Notes under the pieces: model-generated
Seen by the model: only the letters and a program-made list of their open reading frames with translations
Databases searched by the model: none
Told to the model about the DNA's origin: nothing
Position numbers and translations under genes: made by a program
Source of the DNA: Diospyros lotus
Lineage: Eukaryota > Streptophyta > Magnoliopsida > Ericales > Ebenaceae
NCBI RefSeq assembly: GCF_014633365.1
Contig: NC_068343.1
Coordinates: forward strand, 25,761,307 to 25,825,306
Direction: 5' to 3'
Length of the DNA stretch: 64,000 nucleotides
Part shown: positions 19,561-31,251 of the stretch, piece after piece
How the letters are laid out: each line of letters begins with the position of its first letter
Position numbering within the stretch: position 1 is the first letter of the stretch

Positions 19561-21677
19561 CATTCATTGAAAGGACACATTAATACTTAGAGGCATAAGC
19601 AAGAACACAAGCCGTTTTCAAAACTTTTTCAAAATCAAAATAAATGCAGCTGAAATGGAGCGGTTCTTGCTAGACACACAAAAAATAAGCCATGTGCATA
19701 TATCAAAAACATCAAACAAATATAAAACGATAACTGTTACTCCTTCGATGATGTTGTTGTAGGTTGATGCTTCTGTAGCACCTCCTACTAAACTCTTTGA
19801 CCATTCTTTTGAAAGTTAAGCAAAATGGTCATAAGGCAAGTAGTGCAGTTTAAAATTTTTGAAACTTATCCCGATTCCAGCGATTGAATCAACATCAAAA
19901 TCAAATCATTCACATACAAAATAAAATAAATTTAACCTTTAAATTTTCAAGTTGTTGACGGATTTGAGCTGTCAAAGCATCCAATCTCTAACTCGTGATA
20001 CACGGCACGTGTCCATTGGAGAGGAGAACGGAATATAGAAGTGCTAGCTCCCTCTCATTTTCACGAGTTGTGTATGGATGGAAAGAACCTCCTCATTTTG
20101 TATCGATGCGAAAGGAAATGGGAGGGTGTGAACGACAATTTTTTAACTCTTGAAAACATCAAAACCATTCTTTTATTTGGGCAACCCATAAAGGAGTATT
20201 TATAAAGGAGTATGGCCTCCTAGGGTTTTCAAAACCCTAATGGATATGGGTCGGCCCATTTATCCTAGTCCAACTAGTAATTAATTAAGTAGTCCAAATC
20301 TAATTATAAGTTTAAATAAAATATTTAGTCCAAATTTAATTTATCCCAAATATAATATTTAATTTAATATTTGGTCCAAATCTAATTTAGCTCAAATATT
20401 AATTTAATATTTGCTTCAAATACTTTATTTAGCCCAAATATTAATTTAAACCCAAATATATATTATTTTCTATTTGTCACTCAAATAAATAGAAAATTAT
20501 TAAATTAGAAACTCATTTCTAATTTAATTAATTGTCATTTTAGAAAACTCTTTTCTTTATGATGACCCTTCGTCATATCAACGCCCTTACGTCTATTTGT
20601 TATTTTTCCGTGAGAACCTACGATGACACAACTTCTTGTCAAAGTGTCCCACTTAACCACACGTCCACTCTCCTAGTTTAAGCTAGGGACCGTACCTATT
20701 ACGTATGACTCATTAAGCTTATGAATATGTTGACAATGTGTCGGTATGAACACATAAAACAAGATTGGCCTCTAGCAAGGCTTCATGCCTACCCAATCAT
20801 TCAGAAGGATTAATAATCCGTAAACAATCTTTCACGAGCATGGTTACCTTATAATTCGATTCTCTCATCAATGTATCTTATGTGATCTCAAGTCTAGCGA
20901 TGTGTTGCTTGATTACGATCGCATGAGTTTTCTTCGATCCTCCGGTTATCCTCACTAATAGAAAGTGAATCAATAACTTTTTATTAATTATCTTTTTCAC
21001 CATGGCTATGGATTTAAAGTGAATATTCACCGAATGCGTCTTAGATACATCATCCTCTATCAAGGGATAGACGAGTCCTATCTTGGTTATGCACTTATCT
21101 CCATAAGCCTCACGATATACCCAACGATCGGCCATGTGCAGCCTTTGTCTAGATCCATTGAAAAGATGTGAAAGCATACCGGTCTTCTTATGAGATGATC
21201 GTGGCAACCTTAGGTCTAAGGATTAATTACAACTATCTCGTATAAAAATTCCATCAACATATAATCAAAATAGATTCTCATGACGAGTCATGTCCAGTGA
21301 CACGTTCTCCAACATTAGTCACCTATGTATTTGTCTAGGCATCCCTATACCTATGGGTGTGAGAGTCCTATTACTATCACATAGCACATACAAGTCTTAC
21401 CACAATTGTCAATGTCCATTCTTGACATTGCTATGACTTAGGACATTTAATGATGTTTAGAAATTGTGATGCATCATCTCACATCTTTATAGATTAGTCA
21501 CAGTGCACATCATATGGACTTCTATCTAGTCTCATCCAGTTATTACAATAATAATATGAAACTAATAGAATGACTTTTTGTGAAATTGAATAACAAATTA
21601 TTTAATAATAAATATGATTGCAATTGTTAGTGTACAACATGCCTAATCTGATTGGGTCTCGAGCACTTACACTAACA
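19561..21677 (-). repeat. LTR-like repeat, minus orientation, unclassified
   Basis: The right end, read on the minus strand, begins TGTTAGTGTAAGTGCTCG, and the left part contains TGCAGCTGAAATGGAG. There is no open reading frame of note. Composition and ends resemble a copia-type LTR of about 2 kb. I could not find a convincing target duplication, so the boundaries are approximate. Confidence 0.45.
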
Positions 21678-22440
21678 TATTCAAGCTCCCTCGAACTCTT
21701 AACGTGCTGCTCTTAAACCATATTTCATGATCCACCATCAATCGCTCCAAATCTACAACTTGGCTAACTAAGCCACTTCCAGAAGTGTAGAGGACTAAGT
21801 TGGTGCACGCCTAAGCAGCCATTGGAAACCTTCATCGGGCCCATGTAAGCAAAGGTGATAAAAGGCTAGTTTTTGGTTCTTAGCACGGATGGACCATCTC
21901 ATGGTCGTGGGATAAAAATGAGGGAGAAAACAAGAGTAAAAGAATAAGGAGAAAATCAAGGAGTAGAGAAGGAAACCTTCTTACACAATCAGACTCGGGC
22001 ATGAAGCATATTGTCGAAAGAGAACTCTTCTCCTCTTCTTCTTCCTTCTAATGTCTTTCTTCTCTTTCTCTCACTCACTCTTTCTCCTCACTAATGAAGA
22101 GGCGATAGAGGATTACATGCTCTGTTGTTAAAAGTGACAAAAGAGTAGCACTTGAACAGAAAACTTGCTTAGGGAAACTGTTGACCATTGTAAGTGAACT
22201 ATCGATTGTTTCTGATATTTTCCCAAACTGGTCAACCATTTTAGAAAACCAGCCCACTGTTTGTGTGTAACATTTACATTTTTATCTCGCATTCATTCTT
22301 GTAATTCGATAATATAAAAACCATTTAGAAGTACACATATGCCAACATATTCATTACTCTAATGAATATCCTCTCCATAATAGGTTCATTACCATCTTCT
22401 TCTATACTTGGACTTGCTTCTTCCCTCCTCTGATTGTTTC
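21678..22440. other. Intergenic DNA, nothing recognised
   Basis: Mixed-composition DNA without a supported gene. The last 150 bp may be the decayed continuation of the gypsy internal region that starts at 22441. Confidence 0.4.
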
Positions 22441-22653
22441 TCTCTCATTCTTTCTGCCAAGGCATTTGGTTTTCTCTTCTGTTTAGGGCATCATTCCTTA
22501 GACGAGAGGACCTCCTCTGGTTATCTCTCCTGGGCTCCTCTCCCCGGCCTTGTTGGTTTTTTGGCTTATCCAGTATGAATCGATGGAGCTTCTCATCTCT
22601 GATTAGCTGTTCAATCTGGTTTCGTAGTGAAGGATCATCTCGAGGATACATAG

Positions 22654-24141
22654 CATGCAACGGAAGAGTTTTTAAATAAAAAACTTTCCTCGTATTGATT
22701 AGAATCTAGGAAACTTACTTTTCCTTCGGATTACCGGACGGAATGAAGCGATAGGCAGAGGATGGGCCGGAGCTTCTTCTCGTGGTGGAGACGACGGCTG
22801 TCCTGCAATCCTTCAGCTCCTTCGCATCAGAACTTGAAGGTTCTCTTTTGATCTTCCAAGGTATGACTCAAAACTCGTGGCCTCTCTTTTGGTGAAGAAG
22901 AGTAAAAAAAAAAAACCTTAGATGAAAAACAAACAAAGAGAGAATATATATAGGGAGAACCCTAGGGTTAAAACCCTAGTGGGCCAAACCCTAGTGGGCC
23001 AAGTTCATTTAATTAATTTTCTAATTGGGTTAGCCCAATTAATTAATTAAAAAACTAATGAACTATTATTTTATTCTAACCCAATTAATTATGGACTATT
23101 CTGAATAAAATAATTCTCTCTCAATGTAATTCACCCAACAAGCCAAATGTATTAAATAATACATGAGTTATATCGAGCTACCTCGGGGACCAAAAGACAA
23201 ATTATTTACGGCTACTAAAATGACCAAAATATCCCTGCTACCTAGTAGCTATATTTTGTCATTCTAAGTGTTCCAACTATCACCATATGGTAACACTGAC
23301 CCCACGAATAATTTTGCATATGCAATGTCTTTGACCTACTAGTGTAATGACGAAAATACCCCTCTACGTAACACCCATCATTTAGAAAGGAATAATGTAC
23401 TAACACCTCTCTAAATGATTTCTACCATCCTTAGATCACTAGTCCAATAATCCATGATTACTCGAATGTACTTGCTTATCACTGGAAGCTACCCAGAAGC
23501 ACACACTCTTAAGTCACGTTCCCAGGGCCCTGGATTATTTGATTATTCTTGGACAATCACAAGGGGGTGAATCACAGAAACTATCTTGTATTAGTCTGTC
23601 TTAGCTAATTAGAAACCATACTCCTAACTCAAAAGGTTATTGATCTTTGATAGACCTCACCTACAGTGAATCTAAGAATATAGCTCTAGGTTCACTAGAC
23701 CACCAACTAATACTCAAGTATTAGAGTACTCGTCCACGTAGTAGCAGTAATAAACTAGCTCCATGATAATTAGTACTTTGTCATTAGCTTTTATCACAGG
23801 TCCACTCTACGCATTCCAAATGCGCTTGTACAATTAGAGTAAACGGATTGTTTACTGGCTAAGGCAAGCCATCCTCCATTAGGATCTATTGCACAATGAC
23901 CTTATCATGATAGAAGGCCCAGTTCTATCAAAAGATCAAGAGTAATATTTTCTTGCTTATTAAGTACCCATGATTCATGCCTAACTGTGAAAAACGACCC
24001 ATCACATGAATCACTTACTTAATAGCATGGACACTTTTCCAACAATTAAATGCAAATAATATATGTGCCATAAACTGACTAAAAGAAACATCATTACCAT
24101 AAATTAAACAAAACATGTCTTTAGGGCATACATTTCCAACA
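22654..24141 (-). repeat. LTR-like insertion of about 1.49 kb inside the gypsy gag
   Basis: It interrupts the gag sequence. The right end read on the minus strand is TGTTGGAAATGTATGCCC; the left end is GGAAGAG..CATG. Imperfect flanking repeats (CATAG and CGTAG, four of five bases) suggest a target duplication. No coding sequence. It looks like a solo LTR, but its left end is not a canonical CA. Confidence 0.5.
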
Positions 24142-25856
24142 CGTAGTTCTTGACACTATTTTGTAGTATGCCCTGGGGATTTGTGAAATTTGCAGAAAGA
24201 ATCCATGTTCCTACCCATCGGCTAGTTGGAATGTGGAGGAAAATTAATGAGTTCGGTATGTGCAATGGAGGAAATGACAGTTGCTCTTGGCTCAGTAAGG
24301 GGAGTGAAGTTCCAAAATTGCATCTTCGAGGGCTCTTCTCTTCTTTGTACCTTCATTGATTTGTCTGACCCAACGTCGTTTGACCTTCCTCTTCTTTTAC
24401 CTTCCCATGCTTCCAAAATTTCCATTTGGACGATGAGCTGTTCAGCTCGGGCAAACAATTTGGCCATTGAGTCTGGCTTAGAAAAGGCTAGGGATCTTCT
24501 GAGCAAGACGTAGGCAGTTCCATTAAGCAAGGCGGATGCTGCCAAACCGACCGGGGGGTCCCTTACTTCTTGCGTCGCAGCCCTAAACCTCTCGATGTAT
24601 TGCTTTAGGGATTCGTTTGGCCTTTGTTGCAAGCTTATCAAATACATGACACTCTTTTTCTTCGAGACGTAGGCAGAGAATGCCTCCAAAAATTCTTTCT
24701 TTAGCTATTCAAATGACCAGATATGTCCTGAGGGTAACTCAGTGAACCACTATTGAGCCTGTCCTGCCAATGAGAGAGGGAAAGCCTTGCACCTGGTGAC
24801 CTCGCTCCACCCATGTAACACAGCCATTGCGATGAAATGTTACATGTGTCTCTTGGGGTCTTCTTTCCCCGAGTACACTAAGAGTTATGGAAGCTTGAAC
24901 CCTGATTGCACTGGCTGTCTTTGGAGCTCTTCGAATAGTGGAAATCCTTTCATGGGTGTTTCCATTGGCGTCGCCACAATTTGCTTCTACTCCAGCACTT
25001 CCTCTATGGGGCGTTTGACGTCAGACACCTTAAGCGTTTCTTTTTTCGCTTAATTCTTATAGGGAGACAGGATGCAAAGAGCTCTTGAGTGGGTGCTCTC
25101 TGTCATCTCTTCATACATGAGGGCTTTCCCTAGCCTCCTATCATGATCTCCCCCGGGGTTCTCCGTTGACGGGACTCAATCATTAAACCTGGGAGTCTCG
25201 ATCCTTATCCCTCGATGTGGAACCCTCGGAGGGTTGTCTTGGGATCTTTAATGTTCTTCCCCAGCAGCTATTTGTCCCACGTGGGGAATGTGGATGTCTG
25301 ACATCAATTCATTCAAAAGAGCAGTAATCCCCTGCAGTTTTCTCATTCTTTCTTCATTACTTGTTCTGAGCTCATTATTCTGGTTCTTCAGCTCTTTAAA
25401 GTTCTTTTGTAGCCGTTCATAATCTGATAGTAGGACCATGGGTGGGGCTATCTTGGAGGGCTCTGAAGGTATTAAAGTCGCCGCAAGGTTTCTCCTTGGA
25501 ATTGAGGACTGTCTCAGGGAGTGCTGCTCTTGTTTTGCTAGCATTGCGGGGGGGTTTAGCTACCTTGCCTTGCCACTTGTCTCCCTAACCTGACGACGTG
25601 CACCTCCCCTTGTTCTGAATGTTCCATACCACCCAATCCAATAGTCTGACGGCCTTCCAATGTTGGAATGTTTCCTGAGCGCACCTCATTATCTATGTGA
25701 TCTTCTGTAAGTCCATGTATTGCAGGGTGTACCTGGCTGGGGTCTCTTGTCCTGGTACAAGCACTCATTCGAGTTCGGTTAGGCGGGTTTTCCAAACCAG
25801 TTAACTTTGTCCCTCTTGGCATCTTGCGTTGAAATGGGCTTTTTGTTACCTTTTCC

Positions 25857-25873
25857 CACAGACGACGCCAAAT
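25857..25873 (-). other. Probable primer binding site of the gypsy element
   Basis: Directly inside the LTR the minus strand reads ATTTGGCGTCGTCTGTG. This resembles the TGGCGCC-type primer sites of Tat and Athila-like gypsy elements, with one change. Confidence 0.6.
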
Positions 25874-26722
25874 TGTTGTTGTCAAAATACAACAATTAGA
25901 ATTTTTAGGAGTGGGATGCCCATGGATGCCATCGGCCTTGAGACTTTATCGAAGACTTCAAGATTAAGGTGGGCTTCCGAATGATCCCTTCCAAAGGCTT
26001 GCTTGCAAGGGACCAAAGGCAAGTGTAGGGATTCCTTCCGAAGGATGCTTTCGAAGAGACTTCGGGATGCTTGCTTATGATGATCAATGATCGACTGGAC
26101 GAGATGCTTGAGGTACGGTCATTTCGAAAGACGCTTCCGAAGGAAATGTGTGATATGCTGGTGATGGCGCTTCTGCAAGAATGAGCAAGGAATTCCCCAC
26201 GCACTCGACTTGTCTTGTCTTCCGAAGGGCTTTGGTCCTTCCGAAGGAAAGGGTGACGCACTTCCAAAAAGACAATCCGGATCTTCTCAAGAGCTTGGCC
26301 TTAACAAGGTCTTCCAAAGGATCTTGATCTTCTCTGCAAACTCTCATTTCGAAAGAGATATATGACACTTCCGAAGGAACTGTGGCAGCAAAGAAGGGTT
26401 AGAAGGCTTGCAGGATTTTCCTCCCACGAAAACCCTCCGACGTTTAAGTCAGTAACAGAAGGAAAATAACCCGAAGGAAAGAAAGGAAGACTAAATTTCT
26501 GAAGGTAAATAGAAGTGAAAATATCGATGTCTGGATCCCTTTCTAAGGGTTGAACCTGGGCTTTTATAGAAATTGAGTAGCAAGACACGTGTCTTTTCTA
26601 AAGGGTTCCTTCGGAAAGAACCCTTTTGAAGGAACCCCTGATGGCCTTCCAAAGAGTCCTTCGGAAGGACCCTTCCTCAGCAGCTTCCAACTTCCTCTGC
26701 TTCCGATTATTGGGGCACAACA
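25874..26722 (-). repeat. LTR of the gypsy element (CTTCCGAAG-rich family)
   Basis: 849 bp, TGTTGTTGTC..GCACAACA. It is full of copies of the palindrome-like motif CTTCCGAAG and its variants. Related LTRs lie at 56679-60554 (interrupted) and 61204-61980. Here the primer site and gag sit on the left, so this is a 5' LTR on the minus strand. No matching duplication is found because the other end of the element is lost. Confidence 0.82.
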
Positions 26723-27471
26723 GATGTATTTAACATATCTAAGTTAAGCTTTAGGGTTTTTTGTGTGTATAACCTTACTACTATGTCATGCTACTATCTA
26801 TTTTTCTTTTTCCAAATCTAGATAAGAGTGTAAGTTTCTTTGGATTCTCTTTTTTTTGGGTTGGGCAACTTGGTTAGGTTGGGACTCATTTAGGAACACC
26901 TCCTTTTAGCTAGTATATGTCAAGAAATATGTTCTTTGTTGTGCATACATTTGATATGGGCTTGTTGAATTTATATTGTTTTTTCTCATCTTAGGTAATG
27001 TCTTGTGCAGGGAAGTACTTCTCAAAGATGGTCATTGCAACTAGTTGTTGCTCGCTGATTATGGTTGGAGACATGCTAGAGGTTTTTTGTGTTATTTGTA
27101 AGGTTTTTTCCCTTTTTCTTGGTGCTAATAGATTTTCTTTGTCTTATGGTTTGGGAATTTTGCCTCTCTGGTGCTTCTAATCATTCTTGGGTTGCTAGCT
27201 TATTAAAAACTTTTCACCATATATAAAAATAAAAATAAAAACATTAGATAACATATTATTAGATAAATTATTTGAAGAGTTGGGTATGCAAAAATGCATA
27301 CATATGCATAGAAAGACATAATACAATAAATCATTGTTTCTATAGGCAAGTACATCAAAAAGGAAAATACCAATAAAAAGGGGGCAAGTATAAGATAAGA
27401 CTAACATGGCAAAATGAAGGACAATTTTATGTAGAAAAATAGAAATGAAAATTCATTTTGTTTTTTCTTCT
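26723..27471. other. Intergenic DNA between the gypsy LTR and the second ACD6-like gene
   Basis: AT-rich. Short open frames are present (for example 26998-27180) but none has a recognisable motif. No gene is supported. Confidence 0.5.
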
Positions 27472-28079
27472 TCAGCATACTCTGATGTATAGTTTCTCAA
27501 TTTGTTGGGTTCGGAAGGTCAAACGGAGAACGTGAAAGAAGATCCGAACATGTAGTATTGCATAAATGCTGACTGGAATACTTCCTAGCATAAGCAGTGG
27601 TATAGAGATCCACACAAGCGCTTGCGCAACATTATGACTAGGGCAGTACCGAAAGCTACCAACATCGTTGCAATGGAGAGGAAAAGAGTGAAAAGGCCGA
27701 ACATCAAAGCCAGCGGCAACTTGATTAGGAAATCTTCTTCTCTGAAAAGCGATGTATTAATCCCCAAGAATATCATAGCTGAAGTGCAGGAAAAGAACAA
27801 TGAGAATGCATCTGAAATTATGTAAGCACTAAAGTATTTTGATCGCAAGTATGTAGGCATGCCGGTATCCTCTTTATAGCCGCCTGGAGCTGTGAATGCC
27901 GCAGCGAACACTATTGTCACAATCAGGGTTGCCACTACTGAACAAGATGTTGTTATTTCCTTCAACCAGTCTCGTCCTTGATTCTTAAGGTCATTGTGTT
28001 CCTTATCAAATAAATCTTTTGGAGTTTGGTTATTTTTGTTTAATATTCCTTTGCACATAGGTACCTTCTTCTCCACTTC
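27472..28079 (-). pseudogene. Last exon of the second ACD6-like gene: PGG domain
   Basis: It starts after TTTGCAG with EVEKKVPMCKGILNKNNQTPKDLF. WLKEITTSCSVVATLIVTIVF, APGGYKEDTGMP and two further membrane segments follow. The open frame ends early at 27585 with CGSLYHCLC. In another frame the sequence goes on as WISIPLLMLGSIPVSIYAI and then VLRLTFRTQQIEKLYIRVC, ending at 27472. A single-base frame change near 27610 therefore removes the fourth helix. Confidence 0.85.
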
Positions 28080-28580
28080 CTGCAAATACATTACAAATAT
28101 TTCACCTTTTCTCTGGCTCATGCAAACAATAATTTGTAAAAACAAAGTGTATGTATCTCTCTCTTTATTCAACACAATTTTTGTTTTTATTCATGTTTTA
28201 GTAAGAAGAAGAAAACAAGTTAAAAAAAAAAGGGAAACAATATCTATCTATTTGTTACCATAAAAGGAAATAAAGCAAACAGAATCAAGTTTCCCCTTTT
28301 TTACGTTGTGAGTTTTCTTTTTCTATAAAATTATTCTCATACAATATTTTGACGACGTGTTTAAAACTAACAAAATTATATTTCTTCTAGAAGTTACTAA
28401 TATTTCTTCACGTATGAAATTATCAACTAGTTTTTAAAAATTAAAAATGTTGTTATGCATAACAAAAATGTTGATAATTTTTGAAAACTAATTGATAATT
28501 TATGAAGAACTATTGTTAATTCTTTTAAAAAAAAACTTATAATTTTACATTATGCATAAATGGAATTACCCTTTTTTTTT

Positions 28581-28605
28581 GGGGGGGGGGGGGGGGGGGG
28601 GGGGG
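28581..28605 (+). repeat. Uninterrupted run of 25 G
   Basis: Preceded by nine T. It lies in the last intron of the second ACD6-like gene, so the transcript strand would carry 25 C. Such runs are prone to length error in sequencing and in replication. Confidence 0.95.
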
Positions 28606-28696
28606 CTCAAAATTTCTCAATTTATCCTTGCTAAGGAAAAATAATAAAAAAAATAGAAAGATATAAGCTATAAAGAGCTGATTTAAAATTAAGTAT

Positions 28697-29133
28697 CTTA
28701 AATCGTTGTAACTCTCTCTGCATCTGTAGAGCTGGACCAAGAAATTGGCTAAGTTGAGGGGATGGTGATAACTTTGCAGTTTGATGAAGGAGGGTGTTGC
28801 CATCGCGATCGGGAAGTACGTTTGCTAAAAGTCCTGTTTCAGGCTTTTTACAAGCAAACCTGTAGATTTTCTCAAGGCCTTTTGAAATTGCATGAGCAAA
28901 AAATGTTAATCCATCGATCTCAAACCACAGCACATCAGGGCAATCTTGAGTAACTACTTTGACAAAATCCACATTCTCTTGTAAAACAGCCGTCAGCATT
29001 GGCTTCCTCAAGACTGTTGCTATGGTCTTAGTATCATACTTATTTAAACTTGATAATTCCTTACTTATTACACGCAACAATTTACGAGTTGGTTTGTGAT
29101 TGTCCATGTACTTCTTCCCATACTCCAATGGGG
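28697..29133 (-). pseudogene. Exon 5 of the second ACD6-like gene
   Basis: It encodes APLEYGKKYMDNHKPTRKL, RKPMLTAVLQENVDFVKVV, CPDVLWFEIDG, the ankyrin motif GNTLLHQTAKL, and ends LQMQRELQRFK. The paralogue splices at this lysine with AAG|GT. Here the next bases are AT, so the donor appears lost by one G-to-A change. Confidence 0.85.
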
Positions 29134-29384
29134 CTGTCATTTAAACAAAAGAATCAACTTATTTTGGTATTAATTAATGCCTTTTAAACACACTCTAAAT
29201 TACCATTTCAGTATGAAGTAGTGATTTAAGATCAACAATGATTTTAGTATCAATATTTGCAGGACTTAGTTGACTATAACTAATTTTATGAAAAACTCAC
29301 AAAAAGTAAGTAATTAACTAGCTTTGAACTTGTTGCCTAGTAAGTAGAGAAGTATAGGAATTAAATTTGGAATAGTACAATTAC

Positions 29385-29676
29385 CATACTTAGCAGTTAA
29401 GTAGTCTGAGGCCCATGATGGAAGACCTGCACATCAGTACAGAAGGCCAAGCCTCAATCAATAATAACTAATTAAAACGTTCACTTAATTCCAAAATTTG
29501 TAGAGAAGAGTATAGCTCACCTGAGGAGATGTTGTCGTATACCCAAGCCAAGAATCAATTTCTTTTTTCTTTTGCTAAATCCGCAAGGGCTAGTGGATAT
29601 AGTGTTGTACCTTTCTCCTCCTTCATTTCTTCAATGCATTGATCTGGACGTAGCTTGAAAACCTCCAAAGCAATAT
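29385..29676 (-). pseudogene. Exons 3 and 4 of the second ACD6-like gene
   Basis: Exon 3 (29676-29521) reads DIALEVFKLRPDQC..LALADLAKEKRN, then TGA, then FLAWVYDNISSG in the same frame to a CAG|GTGAGC donor. The 42 bp exon (29426-29385) reads GLPSWASDYLTAKYG, with CAG acceptor and GTAATT donor. Phase 1 is kept on both sides. Confidence 0.75.
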
Positions 29677-29776
29677 CTATGTAATATGATAGGCAACAAA
29701 AATTACTATTTACATGTATAACATCGGGTAGAAGTTTGTTGGAGAATAAGAAAATCTTGTTATATAGGTTTGGCAT

Positions 29777-30336
29777 TATTCTTTGCTAATTTAGATCATG
29801 TATCCCATCACAAATAAATATATAAAATATAATTATATAGTTAATATTACGCTATCAAATAATTTATTATGACAAAATAACTAATCATGTATGTATATAT
29901 TGGGATTGGAGTTGGAGGCTGTTAGATTTTGGCATTGAGCTATGCCATGGTTTGGCTCTTCAGAGTTTGAGCCTAAGATATGGACTTGGTGCATGTCTTT
30001 TCAGTTGGGACTTAGTTGATGCCTTGGATGAACAGTCTTCCTTTGCATGTCAATTAGGTCATCTTCTAGTTTATAAGTTTGTGGTGTGTTGGTGTCATGA
30101 GGTGTTATGTGGTGCTTGTGCCCTTGTGGGATGTGTTTACGGCTTGGGGTCATTTCTTTAGTTAGCCCATCAGTTTACTCTTTGGATCCTACCCGAGCTT
30201 ATTGTCTCAATGCATGCCCTCCCTTGGGGTAGACTTTTTTATGTGGAGTTTTGGGGCCTGATTCCAACTGAAAAATAAGAAAAATAGAAAAAAAATAATA
30301 ATAAACGAGAAAGAAAAATGGGGTTTTGGTGCGTAC
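29777..30336 (-). other. Intron of the second ACD6-like gene
   Basis: About 660 bp between exons 2 and 3. The part 29890-30235 is GC-richer and has open stretches on the plus strand, but I recognise no domain. It may be a small repeat fragment. Confidence 0.45.
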
Positions 30337-30969
30337 CATAGATTCCAGCCGTGATGCATGCTGTGAAAAGCCTAAACCCATTATGCTTGCTTAAATATCC
30401 ATAGGAAGTTGCTTCATCATCAGGACTACTTGAAACTGGTTTTAGAAGAACTTTAACTGGATGTTTCTCTTTAGCCTGGTTGCTCTCTTCCTTTAGATCT
30501 AGAAGAACTTTTTTAACTTTATTGCCAGTACTCAAACGTTGATCTTCTTTCTCTCCTGCAAAAAAGTTTTCAACCAGAGTGCAGTCATAAAGATAATGAA
30601 CTATCTCCTTGTGGCCGTAGAGAGCAGCCACAACAACAAGTAACTGTCCTAGAGCATTCGTTACATCTGCTAAATCCTCGTATTTCTCCACTAACATCTC
30701 GACAATACTCATCTTCCTCTTGCAGCAGCGAGAGTAAGCGCCGTTTCACCGTAATTGTTTTTTTCTTTCAGCAATTCTGGATTTGCTTCTCGTGCCAACA
30801 ACTCTGAAACAATCGTTTCCTGTCCAGCAACCACCGCCACTTGGACAGCATTTTCCTCGAACTTCGTAAATCTATTGTCCAGCAATTAATGCATTGTTAC
30901 TATCCAACATGCTCTTCACCTCGTGCAACTTTCCACGTCGAACCGCCTCGTAGAAGTTTCTATCAAATC
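30337..30969 (-). pseudogene. Exon 2 of the second ACD6-like gene: ankyrin repeats
   Basis: Pieces in three frames: FYEAVRRGKLHEVKSMLDSNNALI, then RFTKFEENAVQVAVVAGQETIV and NYGETALTLAAARGR, then MSIVEMLVEKYEDLADVTN and LVVVAALYGHKEIVHYLYD to GFRLFTACITAGIYG. Frame breaks lie near 30874 and 30710. Apart from these, the ankyrin sequence is well preserved. Confidence 0.82.
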
Positions 30970-31251
30970 CTAAACTCAAAAGCAGAGGTATTAGGAAAAT
31001 AAATAGAGAATAGAAAATTAAATGAACAATCCATTAATTAATTAATTAATTAATTTTGGGCTTTCTTTGGGGCTCAAGTGCATAGGTTTTTGGATCGTTT
31101 TGTGTCGTAGCAGTTTGGGTTTCTGTTGGTTAATGGGCTCCCTTTCTATTAATTAATACATTTCTCACTTTTACTAAAAAAAGAATCTTGGCTTAATCCC
31201 AACAACAATGCTAAACTGCGGAGAGATAAGATAAAGGTAAAGGAGGCTAAA

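Larger units (their letters stand above)
22441..25873 (-). pseudogene. Decayed Ty3/gypsy gag (Tat-like), split by an insertion
   Basis: Read right to left from the LTR at 25874: an N-terminal region with a coiled-coil-like stretch (LSDYERLQKNFKELKNQNNELR, 25544-25248). A retrotransposon gag domain follows from about 25060 to 24222, interrupted by stops (CKAFPLSLAGQAQ, WFTELPSGHIWSFE, LQQRPNESLKQYIERF). The linker KFHKSPGHTT reaches 24150. After the insertion 22654-24141, DPSLRNQIEQLIRDEKLHRF (22620-22560) resumes the gag C-terminus. No protease, RT or integrase is left. The element is truncated on the left. Confidence 0.78.
27472..30969 (-). pseudogene. Second ACD6/ITN1-like ankyrin-PGG gene, multiply disrupted, 5' end missing
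   Basis: Minus-strand pieces: exon 2 (30969-30337), exon 3 (29676-29521), a 42 bp exon (29426-29385), exon 5 (29133-28697) and last exon (28079-27472). Phases are 1,1,1,0, the same as in the plus-strand paralogue. Lesions: a frame break at a TAG near 30872, another near 30710, an in-frame TGA in exon 3, ATACTT where a GT donor is expected after exon 5, and a one-base frame break near 27610 in the last exon. Exon 1 was not found; the region upstream is occupied by a solo LTR from 31252. If all lesions are real this is a pseudogene. The family role would be membrane-linked defence or stress signalling. Confidence 0.83.

Noticed and set aside
19490..21690. A target duplication ATTCAAG around a transposon
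   Set aside because: ATTCAAG occurs at about 19514 and 21679, but the sequences next to it do not form proper element ends, so it may be chance.
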